The notes under the pieces: model-generated
Databases searched by the model: none
The model's input: the letters and a program-made list of their open reading frames with translations, nothing else
What the model was told of the DNA's origin: nothing
In this document: piece after piece, positions 10,329 to 19,400 of the stretch
How positions within the stretch are numbered: the stretch's first letter is position 1
How the letters are laid out: the number at the start of each line of letters is the position of its first letter
Position numbers and translations under genes: made by a program
Assembly (NCBI GenBank): GCA_003427395.1
Contig: BFEA01000023.1
Span: 771,751-819,369, forward strand
DNA from: Chara braunii
Lineage: Eukaryota > Streptophyta > Charophyceae > Charales > Characeae
Length of the DNA: 47,619 nt
Direction of reading: 5' to 3'

Positions 10329-10847
10329 TTACACGCGTCCTCTCCCCCTGTTTTTCTTCTCACCTGTCCCGCGGCCCCTCGGTGTCAGTTGTCGTGAGCT
10401 GGCCTCGGGTCCCTTTTCCACCGGCTTCGCGGCTCGGTGGTGCCTCTGGATCTCCCCTGGCCTGATCCAGGACCTGAGGTCCGTCTCCCGGTCTGCCTCA
10501 CTCATTTCGCTTTCCCCACCCGAGTCTCTCTCGTTGTGCTGTTCCTCCCTTGTTTCGGTCCCAGTTGATGACTCGGTCTCGTGATAGATGATCGACACCC
10601 TCAAGCCCACGGTCACCCCGTCTCGCCTGCACCTCCGCTCCGCCCTGTCACCAACTTCGGAAATGGCAGCCTGCAGCCTCTGGTCACCTCGCATCTCCTC
10701 TCTCCCCCCTTCTATGCAGATCTTTAGTCGGACTACCTCTCCCCCGTCATAATTCAGGACCGTAGTGATCTGAGGACCTTCATCTGACATTGGAACCCAG
10801 CGCACAGTTTGCCGCCAACAGTCAGGCCTATATCCGTGTAGTGCCAT
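10329..10847 (-). CDS. Accessory ORF, family I-like (172 aa) with acidic/basic tail, LTR copy
   Basis: ATG at 10847 (MALHGYRPDCW) is the first in-frame ATG; an upstream GTG at 10853 would add two residues. It is the first ORF downstream (~180 nt) of the LTR TATA box, so it would lead the genomic RNA. Residues ~1-90 follow the family I layout: a strand GEVVRLKICIE, helical DQRLQAAISEVGDRAERR, then a strand GLRVSIIYHE matching the IEYTFYIH position. Residues ~95-172 are low-complexity: acidic (SEMSEADRETD), then basic, ending GEKKNRGRGRV. In the other LTR the frame is broken by TGA (CGA to TGA) and a frameshift at a G-run (29379-29900). Function is unknown; the charged tail suggests nucleic-acid binding. 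Confidence 0.5.
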   Translation of the reverse strand: MALHGYRPDCWRQTVRWVPMSDEGPQITTVLNYDGGEVVRLKICIEGGREEMRGDQRLQAAISEVGDRAERRCRRDGVTVGLRVSIIYHETESSTGTETREEQHNERDSGGESEMSEADRETDLRSWIRPGEIQRHHRAAKPVEKGPEASSRQLTPRGRGTGEKKNRGRGRV

Positions 10848-11029
10848 AGCCACTCTTTCTCAATGGTCAGCGCCAATGCTCAGTCCGCACTATCCCTGCT
10901 CGCAGCACCTAGCCAGGCTGAGTCCCGGGAGCCAGGAGTCAAGACTTCAGCGCGATGCCATTACTCACACTCGAGGAGTGATAACGCTCCCCTCATGCAC
11001 TTTTTGCTTCAAGACCCAGAGGCAACCTG

Positions 11030-11036
11030 TTTTATA
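11030..11036 (-). promoter_or_regulatory. Candidate LTR promoter TATA box (3' LTR)
   Basis: On the minus strand GAGCTCTATAAAACAGG is conserved at the same place in the other LTR (30083-30089). It lies ~1185 nt inside the LTR and ~180 nt before the first accessory ORF. If used, transcription would start near 11005 and divide the LTR into U3 and a very long R-U5. Confidence 0.55.
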
Positions 11037-11171
11037 GAGCTCCGGGTGAGAGCGACCCCGGTGTACTAAAAGAGGGCTTTTCTGATAATGACTCGAATTT
11101 TAGGATTTAATAAAGTAACACAAAATTTAAATAAATCTTGAATAAGACCGGCGGGAAACTTCAACCGCCCG

Positions 11172-11222
11172 TGCACAGTCAAGGCACTCGAACCCCCGTC
11201 GTGCCGGTCCCTAGACTGTGCA
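11172..11222. other. Conserved nested hairpin in U3
   Basis: TGCACAGTC (11172-11180) pairs perfectly with GACTGTGCA (11214-11222). Inside it GGCAC pairs with GTGCC around a loop with tcgaaccccc. It is conserved in the other LTR at 30225-30275 with a few loop changes. Just upstream of the TATA box, it could be a protein-binding or cruciform site. The B-box-like gggttcgag in the loop is noted without a firm call. Confidence 0.5.
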
Positions 11223-11512
11223 ACATGACCGAGGTCCGAAGAAAAGGAGGAAAAAAAAATAGAGATCCCATAATGGGATACCAACGACCGCAGTTTCCCT
11301 TTCAAAACTGACCTCCGGCCTGCCCCTATCGGGTGCCCGTATCCGATGGTAAGGAGTGGGCTTATGACCCCATTCAGGGGTGATAAGCTTCCTACCAATG
11401 CGGCTGCGGGTCGCCCTCCACTTTTGAGGTTCTGCTGCACGGCGCTCTGTCGAGTGTGACAGCCGCGGAATAGTAGTGAAAAGTCGGCCCACCTAGACCA
11501 CTAACTTAAACG

Positions 11513-11571
11513 GGTTCGAATTCGAACCGTTGGTGGGTCCTTCCCGCAACGCGACTAAGGCTCTACCACGC
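11513..11571 (-). repeat. tRNA-like 3' portion found only in this LTR
   Basis: The minus strand reads GTGGTAGAGCC ... CAACGGTTCGAATTC, resembling D-arm and B-box elements of a tRNA. The other LTR has an AT-rich block (30562-31019) here instead. It is either a small tRNA-derived insertion or the ancestral LTR sequence lost in the other copy. Confidence 0.3.
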
Positions 11572-11600
11572 TTAAGCAGACGGCAGAATAAAATTATGTA

Positions 11601-11603
<3 letters not shown>

Positions 11604-11649
<46 letters not shown>
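11604..11649. repeat. (AAT)n microsatellite
   Basis: About fifteen AAT units lie in U3 of this LTR. The other LTR has only a short degenerate equivalent near 31051. Confidence 0.97.
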
Positions 11650-12221
11650 GTAATACATCAATCTGAAACGACGCGATATAGTGATTGGGACCGACAAATT
11701 ATTCCCTACTAAAGTACGTCAACCCAACTGCGGGCCAGACCTCTAGTCCCTTTTTCTTTTTACTTTCCTTTATTTTTCCTTTCTTCCCCCTTTCTGTTTT
11801 CTCTGCATAATCTTCTCACTCCCGACAACGACTGAATGTACCTGACCCATAACCTGTACAGGGGCACTTGGCGCGCAGTTGAAAAGACTGAGTCAGTCTT
11901 CTCCTCCGTGTCCCAGGGCAGACCCGGCGACTACCACGGTTACCGGCCGGTTGTGCCCTGCTGTACAGTAGGGCGCCGAGCCTGCATGGACCAATGGAAG
12001 GTCCTGCTGGAAGGTCCCAGGGCAGACCCGGCGACCACCACGGTTCCCCCTTTTTGTCAAAGGCAACGTCACAGGGACTGGTCCGCGCCGAGGCACAACC
12101 AGGATACCAGGAACAGCATGAGGTCCAGGACACGTCTATAGGCCGGAGCATCGGAGCGAGGACTGGTACCAAGCAGGGACTTGGTACACAGAGGAGGGTC
12201 GGGATACCGCGCCATCCGACA

Positions 12222-12239
12222 TAATACCAAACCCCCACC
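12222..12239 (-). other. Candidate polypurine tract
   Basis: Immediately upstream of the 3' LTR in element orientation the minus strand reads GGGTGGGGGTTTGGTATTAT then TGTCGG. The G-run next to the LTR edge is where plus-strand priming is expected. It is atypical, with T residues next to the LTR. Confidence 0.6.
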
Positions 12240-12255
12240 CAGCGTCCCCGCTGGG
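12238..12255. other. Perfect hairpin beside the polypurine tract
   Basis: CCCAGCG, a 4-base loop (tccc) and CGCTGGG form a 7-bp GC-rich stem directly upstream of the polypurine tract in element orientation, overlapping its outermost bases. It could affect plus-strand priming or act as a terminator-like structure. No second copy is available for comparison. Confidence 0.5.
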
Positions 12256-12277
12256 TCAAAACGCACCGCACTTCTAG

Positions 12278-12284
12278 TATAAAA
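12278..12284 (+). promoter_or_regulatory. Candidate antisense TATA box
   Basis: TATAAAA on the plus strand in the context cttctagtataaaacctgt, ~400 bp upstream of the plus-strand ORF at 12689 and just outside the 3' LTR. The intervening 12285-12688 is pyrimidine-rich and without a gene, suiting a 5' untranslated leader. Confidence 0.35.
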
Positions 12285-12688
12285 CCTGTACGAGCAAGCA
12301 GCATTTTCATTCGTTCCTATTAGCGACTCGCTATGAAACCTACACTGCGATTCTGCGCAATTAACTTTTCGTTTTACTTTTAGCACATAGTCTTCTTCAG
12401 CGCTCGTTCCTGTTCTTCTAGTCTAGCCTTCTCTCTTGGTGCCAATTCTTTTCTTTCTCTGCGTTAGCCTTTTCTCTCAGTACTCATCTTTCTGTATTAT
12501 GCTGTAGTTCTCCATATCCCACACAACCATTTTCTACCCTCTCTTTAATAGTCTCTTACTTTCTGATTTCCTAATCCACCTCACCGTTGTGAACCTCGCT
12601 TACAAAGTCCCTTTCTTGTCATATCCCTTAGTGTTATATCATTCCACCCCCTTTTATCCTCTTCCTTGACGGCCATTCATCTTGCATC

Positions 12689-13159
12689 ATGCCTGAGGCG
12701 CGTCGTGGACAGGGTAGAGGAAGGGGAGGAAGAGGAGGGAAGGCTAAAGAGGAGTCGTCGGCCAGGGCACGACGAGATTATAGTTCAGAGGAGGAGGAAG
12801 AGGAGGAACCGCGAGGCTATGGCCGTTTAAGGTCACACCGTCGTTACCCGTTAGGAGGGTGGTATGAGAGAACTCCATCTCCTTACAGGATGAAGTTCCT
12901 TCGCAAGAAATTCGACGCGCGCTATGGTACACCCAACACCTCTTCGCCTCCTTATATCCCCAGAGCTCCTTCCACCCCTGCCGTAAGCAAGGCTATAGTG
13001 CCCGCTCAGCCTCCCTCTGTTCCATGTACTGTCTCATCTCCTCATCACCCCAGTCACTGTGTTCTCTTCAACATTTTCTTCCTTCTCTTCCTTTTCCAGC
13101 TTGAACTCATGACTGTCTTTTATGTCCTATATAAACGCGACTTATTCTTAGCCTTTTAA
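12689..13159 (+). CDS. Antisense ORF (RG-rich, 156 aa or 117 aa if spliced)
   Basis: The plus-strand frame MPEARRGQGRGRGGRGGK... is antisense to the retroelement, between integrase and the 3' LTR. Residues ~5-22 are RG/RGG-rich, ~31-45 hold an acidic run (SSEEEEEEEP), ~50-98 are Arg/Tyr/Pro-rich. A plausible intron lies at 12983-13099: donor GTAAGC and acceptor after the pyrimidine tract ttctcttccttttccag. It is 117 nt, a multiple of three, so both forms stay open and end at the same TAA. Plant Tat/Ogre-type elements are known to carry antisense additional ORFs at this position; similarity of sequence is not claimed. An RGG tail suggests RNA binding (inference). Confidence 0.45.
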   Translation: MPEARRGQGRGRGGRGGKAKEESSARARRDYSSEEEEEEEPRGYGRLRSHRRYPLGGWYERTPSPYRMKFLRKKFDARYGTPNTSSPPYIPRAPSTPAVSKAIVPAQPPSVPCTVSSPHHPSHCVLFNIFFLLFLFQLELMTVFYVLYKRDLFLAF

Positions 13160-15200
13160 ATCCGACTTCTGGCTCACAAAATTCTCATTCCCGTCCACTT
13201 CATAGCGTCCCACGCCTGAGAGTTTGGCTTCCTCGGGCCAGGGAAGTCGGTTCCTCGTGAACCAGGCCGCTTGTCGGCCACCCAATAAAATCTTAAGAAG
13301 GATTTTGTCTGCTTGTTTGACTTGTTCAACTATTGATCTTTCACATGGAGGTTACCTTAGCTCTTGATCGGGCATCTATGCCAGGGATGTCCCCAGTAAC
13401 GAGGGTACTCACTCTGTCTGCCATGCTGGAAATAGGGCATACCAAACCCTCTTTTCTGTTCTCTGGTCTGAGTGAGGTGTCTTCTCAGCTTCTCGAACAC
13501 CTGAAGGGGATACCAAACCCTTGTTTTCTTTCTATGATCTGAGTGAGGCGTCTCCTCAACTTCTCAGATGAAAGGGAGGGGATACCAAACCCTTTTTCTT
13601 TTTCATGGTCTGGGAACTTCAGATAAATATTTGTATACCTGCAAAACCTGTAAATCCCACAGACAACAACCATGCTCCAGCAAGCAGACCCTCTGACAAC
13701 CAGCAGTCAAACATCAATAAATTAAAATAAAACCCATAAATAAAATAATTAATAATTAATACATAACAACTCTTCATACCCAAGATTTATTGATTGCCTT
13801 GATTTCGCCCCACCACTGGCCAGGAATGCCAGACGTCCCGTCAGTCTGACATACCTCATTCGGCCCGCCTCAGGCCAGGACTAGTCAGACCATCTGTCTT
13901 GACAGCCCCTTTGACCTGCCTCCAGGTCATGACCAATCATAGCCACTACTCGAGCCCTTTGGCACTCTCGCCAAGACACCCAGACTATTGCGGGTCTGGT
14001 CACCCTATGACAGTAGACGTCCCGTCAGTCTGACTGTCCTGAATCAGGATTTGACCACTGCGGTCGGGGACCGGCTCACCTACCCGTTTTTGGCCAAGGG
14101 CGCTGGCTACCCTACTCAGATTTTTGAATGTGGGACCTGGTCTAACCACAGTTTCAGGCTCTGGCTAACCTCACTGGATTACATCCTTTGACTGCGGTAG
14201 GATTCCAGCCGACCCCTTTCTACTTCATAGGCCAGACTCTCGGAGTCTTAGCCTCAGCTGACTACGGAATTCGACACTCGCGTCGGGGACCTACTGACCC
14301 CACCAGATTGCAACCTACTGCGGTAAGGCTCTGGCCGGCCCCGACTATCAGCGCATCCTTCGGTTAGAGAAGAAAACCCCAGGCACAGACAATCAGGGAG
14401 TCATATCATAGCCCACAAGCAAATTGTCCATGCCCCATAACAGAACAAACATTTCTCAAGAGACGTCCCGTAAGTCTCAAGAGACACTGAACAATAACAT
14501 GCTAGCCAACACTAAGAGTTTGCAAGAGACCTCCCTTCAGCCTCAAGCAAAAACTTAGTGCTAGCCCCAGAGAAATTCCTTCCCTCAACTGGGATTTCGT
14601 TTCTAAGAGACGTCCCGTCAATCTCAAGGAAATGTTGAAGCACTGGTCTCAGAGAGGTCCCTTCCCTCATCTGATTGAAGGCAGACCCTTAGCCAAGAAG
14701 CTCGAAGTCCCTCTACTGACCACTCTCAGTCAAGTAAAACTGAACTTCTTTATGCATGCCTTCGTCTGAATCTCTTAAGATAAGACTGAACTTCTTTATG
14801 CCCATCACGCTTTCTCTTTGTGATAAAAATAATACTGCTTATATCATTTGACGTGCCTCATCCATTAGTTTATCAGATCTTGACACTGTGTCAATGCTCC
14901 CTGAACTGTACTCACAGTTACTCCCCACTCTCAGGACTTGACACTCATGGAACGATTGCAGCGCTGCATCAAAGATATAGTCTCATTAACTTAGTTGCTT
15001 GCTGAAATAGATAATGAAATGACTTGATCAAAACTGGAATATTGTAACTGAGATGCTGAAACTGAAGTACTGAAACCAAAATACTGAAATTTGAAATGTT
15101 GAATTGACTATGCAAGAATGATCATTGTCTGCTGACAATTGAGCCTCATTGTCTCTCAGTGTCTTATTGTACTCTTTCTCAGTCCTCTATGACTGTTCTC
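13160..15200. other. Spacer between integrase and the antisense ORF
   Basis: About 2 kb without a credible gene. It holds the triplicated PPT-like repeat (13439-13592), an AT-rich patch near 13720-13770, and a dispersed 20-base motif agacgtcccgtcagtctgac at 13831 and 14015, with close variants at 14461 and 14608. There are also repeated ctgaaactgaa motifs near 15050. It is presumed to be untranslated 3' sequence of the element. Confidence 0.6.
13439..13592. repeat. Three ~71-bp tandem units containing a PPT-like sequence
   Basis: ataccaaaccc occurs at 13439, 13510 and 13582, each followed by a T-rich stretch and tctgagtgagg-like or tggtctggg-like sequence. The identical 11-mer is present at 12224-12234 as part of the polypurine tract (minus strand gggtttggtat). 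Confidence 0.8.
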
Positions 15201-16592
15201 TTACTTAGGTGGTAGATTTCTCTTCCCTCTCTTTGGAGTCACTGTAGGGATCAAGTCAGGGTCTCTAAAGATGAACTTACAAAGTTTTGACCCTGATACC
15301 ATGTCATGAACCCTGAATCCATCCATATCTGAAATCTCATAAACTTTGCCCTCTGCTTCCCCAGTGATTCTATAGGGACCAAGCCATCTGGGCTCCAACC
15401 TCTTAGTCCATTGCGTCTCAAGGGAACTGTCAAACAAAAGGACAACATCTCCAATCTTCAATTTCTCTTTTCTTATATATCTTGTCTTGTTCCATCTTTC
15501 TTGATCCGATAGTCTGCTGGATGTCATTCTCTCTGTTGCATCCATCACTGTCTGATCTACTTCAGATATTTGCCTCATTCTGATCTGAAGGAGTTCTGAA
15601 ATAGAATAATTTCTGTCTCTTTCTTGACTTGACCATGTCTTGACAATACTCTCAATAGGCAATGTAGCATATCGGTCGTACCACAGAGTAAAAGGTCCAT
15701 AGCCAGTAGTCCTCTTGACTGTGATATTATCAACATATACAACAACTCTTAACACCTTTCGTCAGTTGCTGAGATTCCCTTCACACCACTTGGCGAATGA
15801 ATCTTTCAGAGTTTTGTGACCTCTTTCAACAGGTGCATTCGCTTGAGGATGGTAAGTAGTCACATACCGAATTCTGACACCTAATCTGAGTGTAGTTCTT
15901 CTGACAATTTCATTTCTGAACTCTGATCCTCTATCTGAGACAAATTCTCTGATAAAAGGATACCTGAGGTAGACTTCCTCTATCCAATCAGCCACTTGTT
16001 CGACTGTCTTTCTTTTCAAAGTTTTTGCCTCAACATATCCAGATAAATTATCTCTCATGTTTAATATGTATCTCATCCCACCCTTGCCTGGAGGCATGGT
16101 GATGAGATCCAGATGAACTCTGCTACCTGACTCTACCAGGATTTTAGGGAATAGGGGTTCAATCATCCTTGTGGTAGACCTCTTTTGACATAAGACACAT
16201 GATTTACAGTATTTAAAAATCATGTCTCTCATGCCAGGCCAAAAGTAGAGTTTGACAGTCTTGGAGTAGGTAGCCTCAGCAGCCCTGTGGCCACCGGCAA
16301 CCCCCTCATGTAGAGCAGCGATAATCTCTAACTGCCACTCTTTACCACAAACCGCTCTTAGCGGAGGTAAACCTCCCTTACCATCCACAAAGAGATGTCC
16401 TCTCTTCAATCTGAATTTCTTCCTTGAATCCTTACAGTAATATTCTTTTAGCTGCTCCTTTTTCATCTTTCTGCCAATCTCTTGATAATTTTCATCATAT
16501 TCTTTAAAGAAGAAAAATATATATTCTTCCTTCTTTTCACTTTCTTCTTGTTCCTTTGAACCTGAACTTTCTCCAATCTCATGAGCAGCCAC
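15201..16592 (-). pseudogene. pol: Integrase region of pol (one in-frame TGA)
   Basis: In order: an H2C2 zinc-binding region (HEGVAGGH ... CVLC), then the catalytic D,D-35-E core. The residues lie in VHLDLIT, VSDRGSEF and NAPVERGHKTLK, with exactly 35 residues between second Asp and Glu. A TGA at 15762-15764 sits where LSN-x-RKVL would need a residue, and the frame continues through GYGPFTLWYD. The C-terminal part has the GPY/F signature RWLGPYRI (around 15370). No chromodomain is recognised. It inserts element DNA into the host genome. All catalytic residues are present, but the stop would remove the C-terminal third. An acidic linker with two more stops (16719, 16683) lies upstream, after RNase H. 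Confidence 0.9.
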
Positions 16593-16904
16593 TGCTGCAG
16601 CATTGAATTTAGCATACCAATCATTTGGTTCATCTTCCTCTTCTTTCCCAAGAACCGATTCGTAAATGTACGCACTAGGGATCTATCCCCAGCTGTCCCT
16701 TTCTTCTGACCATGGATTTCACTTGTAGGAGCATGACACTTCATAGTCCTCATCATCTTTCTCATTAAGAAAATTATCAACATAGGAAGATTCTTCAATT
16801 GTCTCATTCACATCTTCTTCTTCTTCTTCTCGCCACTCAATCCGGCTTAAGCCATCCGCCCTGTTCTTCTTAGTGGATATTTTTTCCAGCATAAAATCAT
16901 ATGT

Positions 16905-17214
16905 TCAGATGAAGACGATTCATCTGCTGACTGCTGGATCTAACTGCTGATGCTTTTTAATTGCACCAATCACAACAGATGCATCAGTCCTCATGATGAA
17001 TCTCCTTCCTAAAACGTAGTGCCTGAAGCACCTGAGGCTATAGATGATTGACAGTAGTTTTTTCCTGAATTGGGTGTAGCTTCTTTCAGTAGAATTGAGG
17101 GTTCTGCTCTCAAATCTCAGAAGTCTTTCTCTCCCATTTTCATCTTTCTGAATAAGCACTCCACCGAGAGCAACTGGTCCTTCATCCGCCTCAATGATGA
17201 AAGGTCTTGTCTCC
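16905..17214 (-). pseudogene. pol: RNase H region of pol
   Basis: Starts after a TAG at 17214 with ETRPFIIEADEGPVALGG, the first-Asp motif of Ty3/gypsy RNase H. It continues with ESRTLNSTERSYT, KKLLSIIYSLRCFRHYVLG and MRTDASVV, then DPAVSR, where in-frame TGAs at 16920 and 16905 interrupt a typical connection. KNRADGLSRIEW follows near 16850, as in gypsy connection regions. It degrades RNA in the RNA/DNA hybrid during reverse transcription. The frame is the same as RT and integrase, so this is one polyprotein broken only by stops. Confidence 0.85.
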
Positions 17215-18170
17215 TAGTCATCATAATATGGTACTCCCGGCACTACACCACCATCTCTTAGTTTTTCTTGCAATGTTTCTGTTGCAGCCTGTCTTTTATC
17301 ATTCCATGCTAAGTTAGCCCCTTGTCTTACCATTTCCCTCAGGGGCTCTGCAAGGGCAAGAAAATGAGGAATGAAAATCCTTCAAAATTCACAGACTCCC
17401 AAGAAGCTCCTGACGGCTGTCACTCTTTTGAGAGGCAGAGACCAGTTCAAGATCTTGTCTATCTTCTTGGGGTTTGGGCTCCTACCCTTGGAGAAACATC
17501 TGAAGCCCAAGGTTATCACTTGTGGTTGGAAGAGAAGGGACTTTGGTCCACTAGCCGTCAGATTGTACTTCTGAAGTCTCTCTAGGACCATCTTTACTCC
17601 TTCAGCATGTTCCCAGACAAACTTCCCGACTCCCCTTGCGACCAAAGTCTCATCTTTTACCGAGGGCCCTTTTACAAGATTATCATCAATGTAGGGACTG
17701 GTTATTTCAGGAGAAATATCCTGCATGACTTTGATTATATCCCTTTGAACCACTGTCACTCCGTTAGTCCAGCCCTGAGGTACCACACACATCTGAACAA
17801 ACCCCCTTGGCGTGTGCATGACAGTCATTGGCCGGCTAGTGGGGTCAATAGGGAACTAATCATCGCCAGAATACAGGTCAACTAGAGAATAAATACATCG
17901 ATCAGCAAAGGATTCAACGAGTAGATCAGCATTAGGAAGACTATTGGAATCACGTACCGTCATTGAATTGAGCTTCTGAAAATTCTGTATCCATCTTAGT
18001 CCGCCCCCTGGTTTCCAGAAACAAAACCAGTTGTTAGTATACGGTCCATCAGCAGGTTCAACAACATTATATGCAATCTTCTTGTGAAGGTACTTTACTA
18101 CTTCCGCTTCTTCCTTTAGGGCATACTTGGTTGGTCTATCATTCCATGGAACATGATCAACCGTCTAGAT
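17215..18170 (-). pseudogene. pol: Reverse transcriptase region of pol
   Basis: Motifs in order: GGGLRWIQNFQKLN (finger), CIYSLVDLYSGDD, a TAG at 17856-17858, TPRGFVQMCVVPQGWTN, catalytic YIDDN (near 17680), VKGP, KFVWEHAEGV, TASGPKS, then RSFLGVCEF at a TGA (17382) and RIFIPHFLAL beyond it. The YIDD active site is intact. Other stops: TAG at 18165 and TAA at 18267 upstream. The VKGP...FVWEH combination resembles gypsy elements I associate with basidiomycetes (recollection, not a search). It synthesises cDNA from element RNA primed by a tRNA. Confidence 0.9.
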
Positions 18171-18481
18171 TTTGACCATCTTGATCATGTCCACGTCCAA
18201 CCGCCCTCTCTCTTCATCATTAAAGGAGAAAACGCCAAAAAAATTCTGACACATCTTAAAGATATATTATTTCTCTTTAGGCATGATAAATTGATCCGAG
18301 TCTATCTTCATTATGTCGAATCTCTCTTTGGTGACTCTATTTTCCAATTTTGTTGATTCTCTCAATGCTCTTATAATTTTCCTCTCTTTTTCCAAGGCTT
18401 CATCATAATCTTTTTCTATTAGGACTGCCACTGGGTTTTTCTTCACCTCCTTGGGCTTATATTTTCTTTTTGACCCAGTGA

Positions 18482-19243
18482 CTATTTTCCTAAAAAAGGG
18501 TGAGTCGATGCAAATCTCAATTGCATCTTTCCTCCCTTAGCAGTCTCTACAGCCTTTTTGAAGGCTTCAATTTGCCCGTCCTCATCCTCGAGCTTACCAA
18601 GGGCTTTTATCATTTTCGAAACCTGATTGATTCCCACCGAAATCTCTTCTTTTGCTTCTCGTTTTCCTTCCTTCTTTAGTCTCCTAACCCTTTCATCAGA
18701 TTCTTCCCTCCTGATCGAATTAGCAGATAGTTGATGTTTGAAGTTATTTTTCGTACTGACTATAAAGGTCTGCTCTTGAGCAGTCTCGGGATCCTGTAGA
18801 CTGATCCAAGATGACCCCTCATGACTGAAAAATTGGACTGCCTCCATCCTATGCAAGAATGGAGTTCCCAAGATACAGTCATGATCCAGATCCGGCACTA
18901 CAAAACCCAGTAACTCCACAGTCATTGTCCCAACCCTGATAGGCAAATTATCAATAAATTCAGCCACGAACAACTCTCCTGCAATATTACTCAGTACATT
19001 TTGTGTAGGTCTATCAATAGATAAATTACATGCTTCCATCGTTCTTCGTGAAAAAAGTATCATTTCTGCCCCAGAATCCACCAGGGCTAGAATCTTCACT
19101 TGATTAATGCGAATTGTAAGGTGCCCACAACCCATGGTTGCAAATCTCATTTTGCAATCTGGCAGTGATCTATTCACTTGGTTGGGAAAGACTGACCCCA
19201 AATAATTAACTTCCAATTTCTTCTTCTCAATTAACCTCTTCAA
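18482..19243 (-). pseudogene. Aspartic protease region of gag-pol, shifted frame
   Basis: Retropepsin signature LALVDSGAEMILF (about 19080) and the second-lobe motif CILGTPFLHR (about 18860) are present, followed by a charged linker. It would cleave the Gag-Pol polyprotein. It lies in a different frame from both the gag part before it and the RT part after it. The frame enters near 19243 and leaves near 18482 in opposite directions, so two compensating indels are likelier than two identical programmed shifts. No stop lies inside this segment. Confidence 0.85.
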
Positions 19244-19400
19244 CTCCTCTCAGTTTGGGCGCTAACGTCATTGCTTCCTTGAAAGACAGTGTCACTTCCG
19301 TTTCTTCCAGCATTTCAGCAATTACATCCGAAATCACAGTCTCGTCATCCTAATCACTCTTGAGAATAAATTTTCTCTTTCTCCCCTGTTTATTCTTTTT

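Larger units (their letters stand above)
4635..12221 (-). repeat. 3' LTR (7587 bp)
   Basis: Aligned end to end with 23391-31612. It starts tgtcgcacttttt and ends gccatccgaca on the plus strand. Compared with the other LTR it lacks ~230 bp after aataatgcaa (a deletion between atgcaa repeats, near 4723). It also lacks 31 bp near 8911 and an AT-rich block near 11515. It carries an extra (AAT)n tract and an extra ~30-bp copy of cccagggcagacccggcga near 12020. Predicted U3 runs 12221 to about 11005, where a TATA box sits; most of the LTR (about 6.4 kb) would therefore be R-U5 and carries small ORFs. LTRs of ordinary elements rarely exceed about 5 kb. Confidence 0.93.

Noticed and set aside
18482-19243. 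Programmed frameshifting into and out of the protease frame
   Set aside because: The entry and exit shifts are in opposite directions and return to the gag frame, and I found no slippery sequence. Two compensating indels are likelier.
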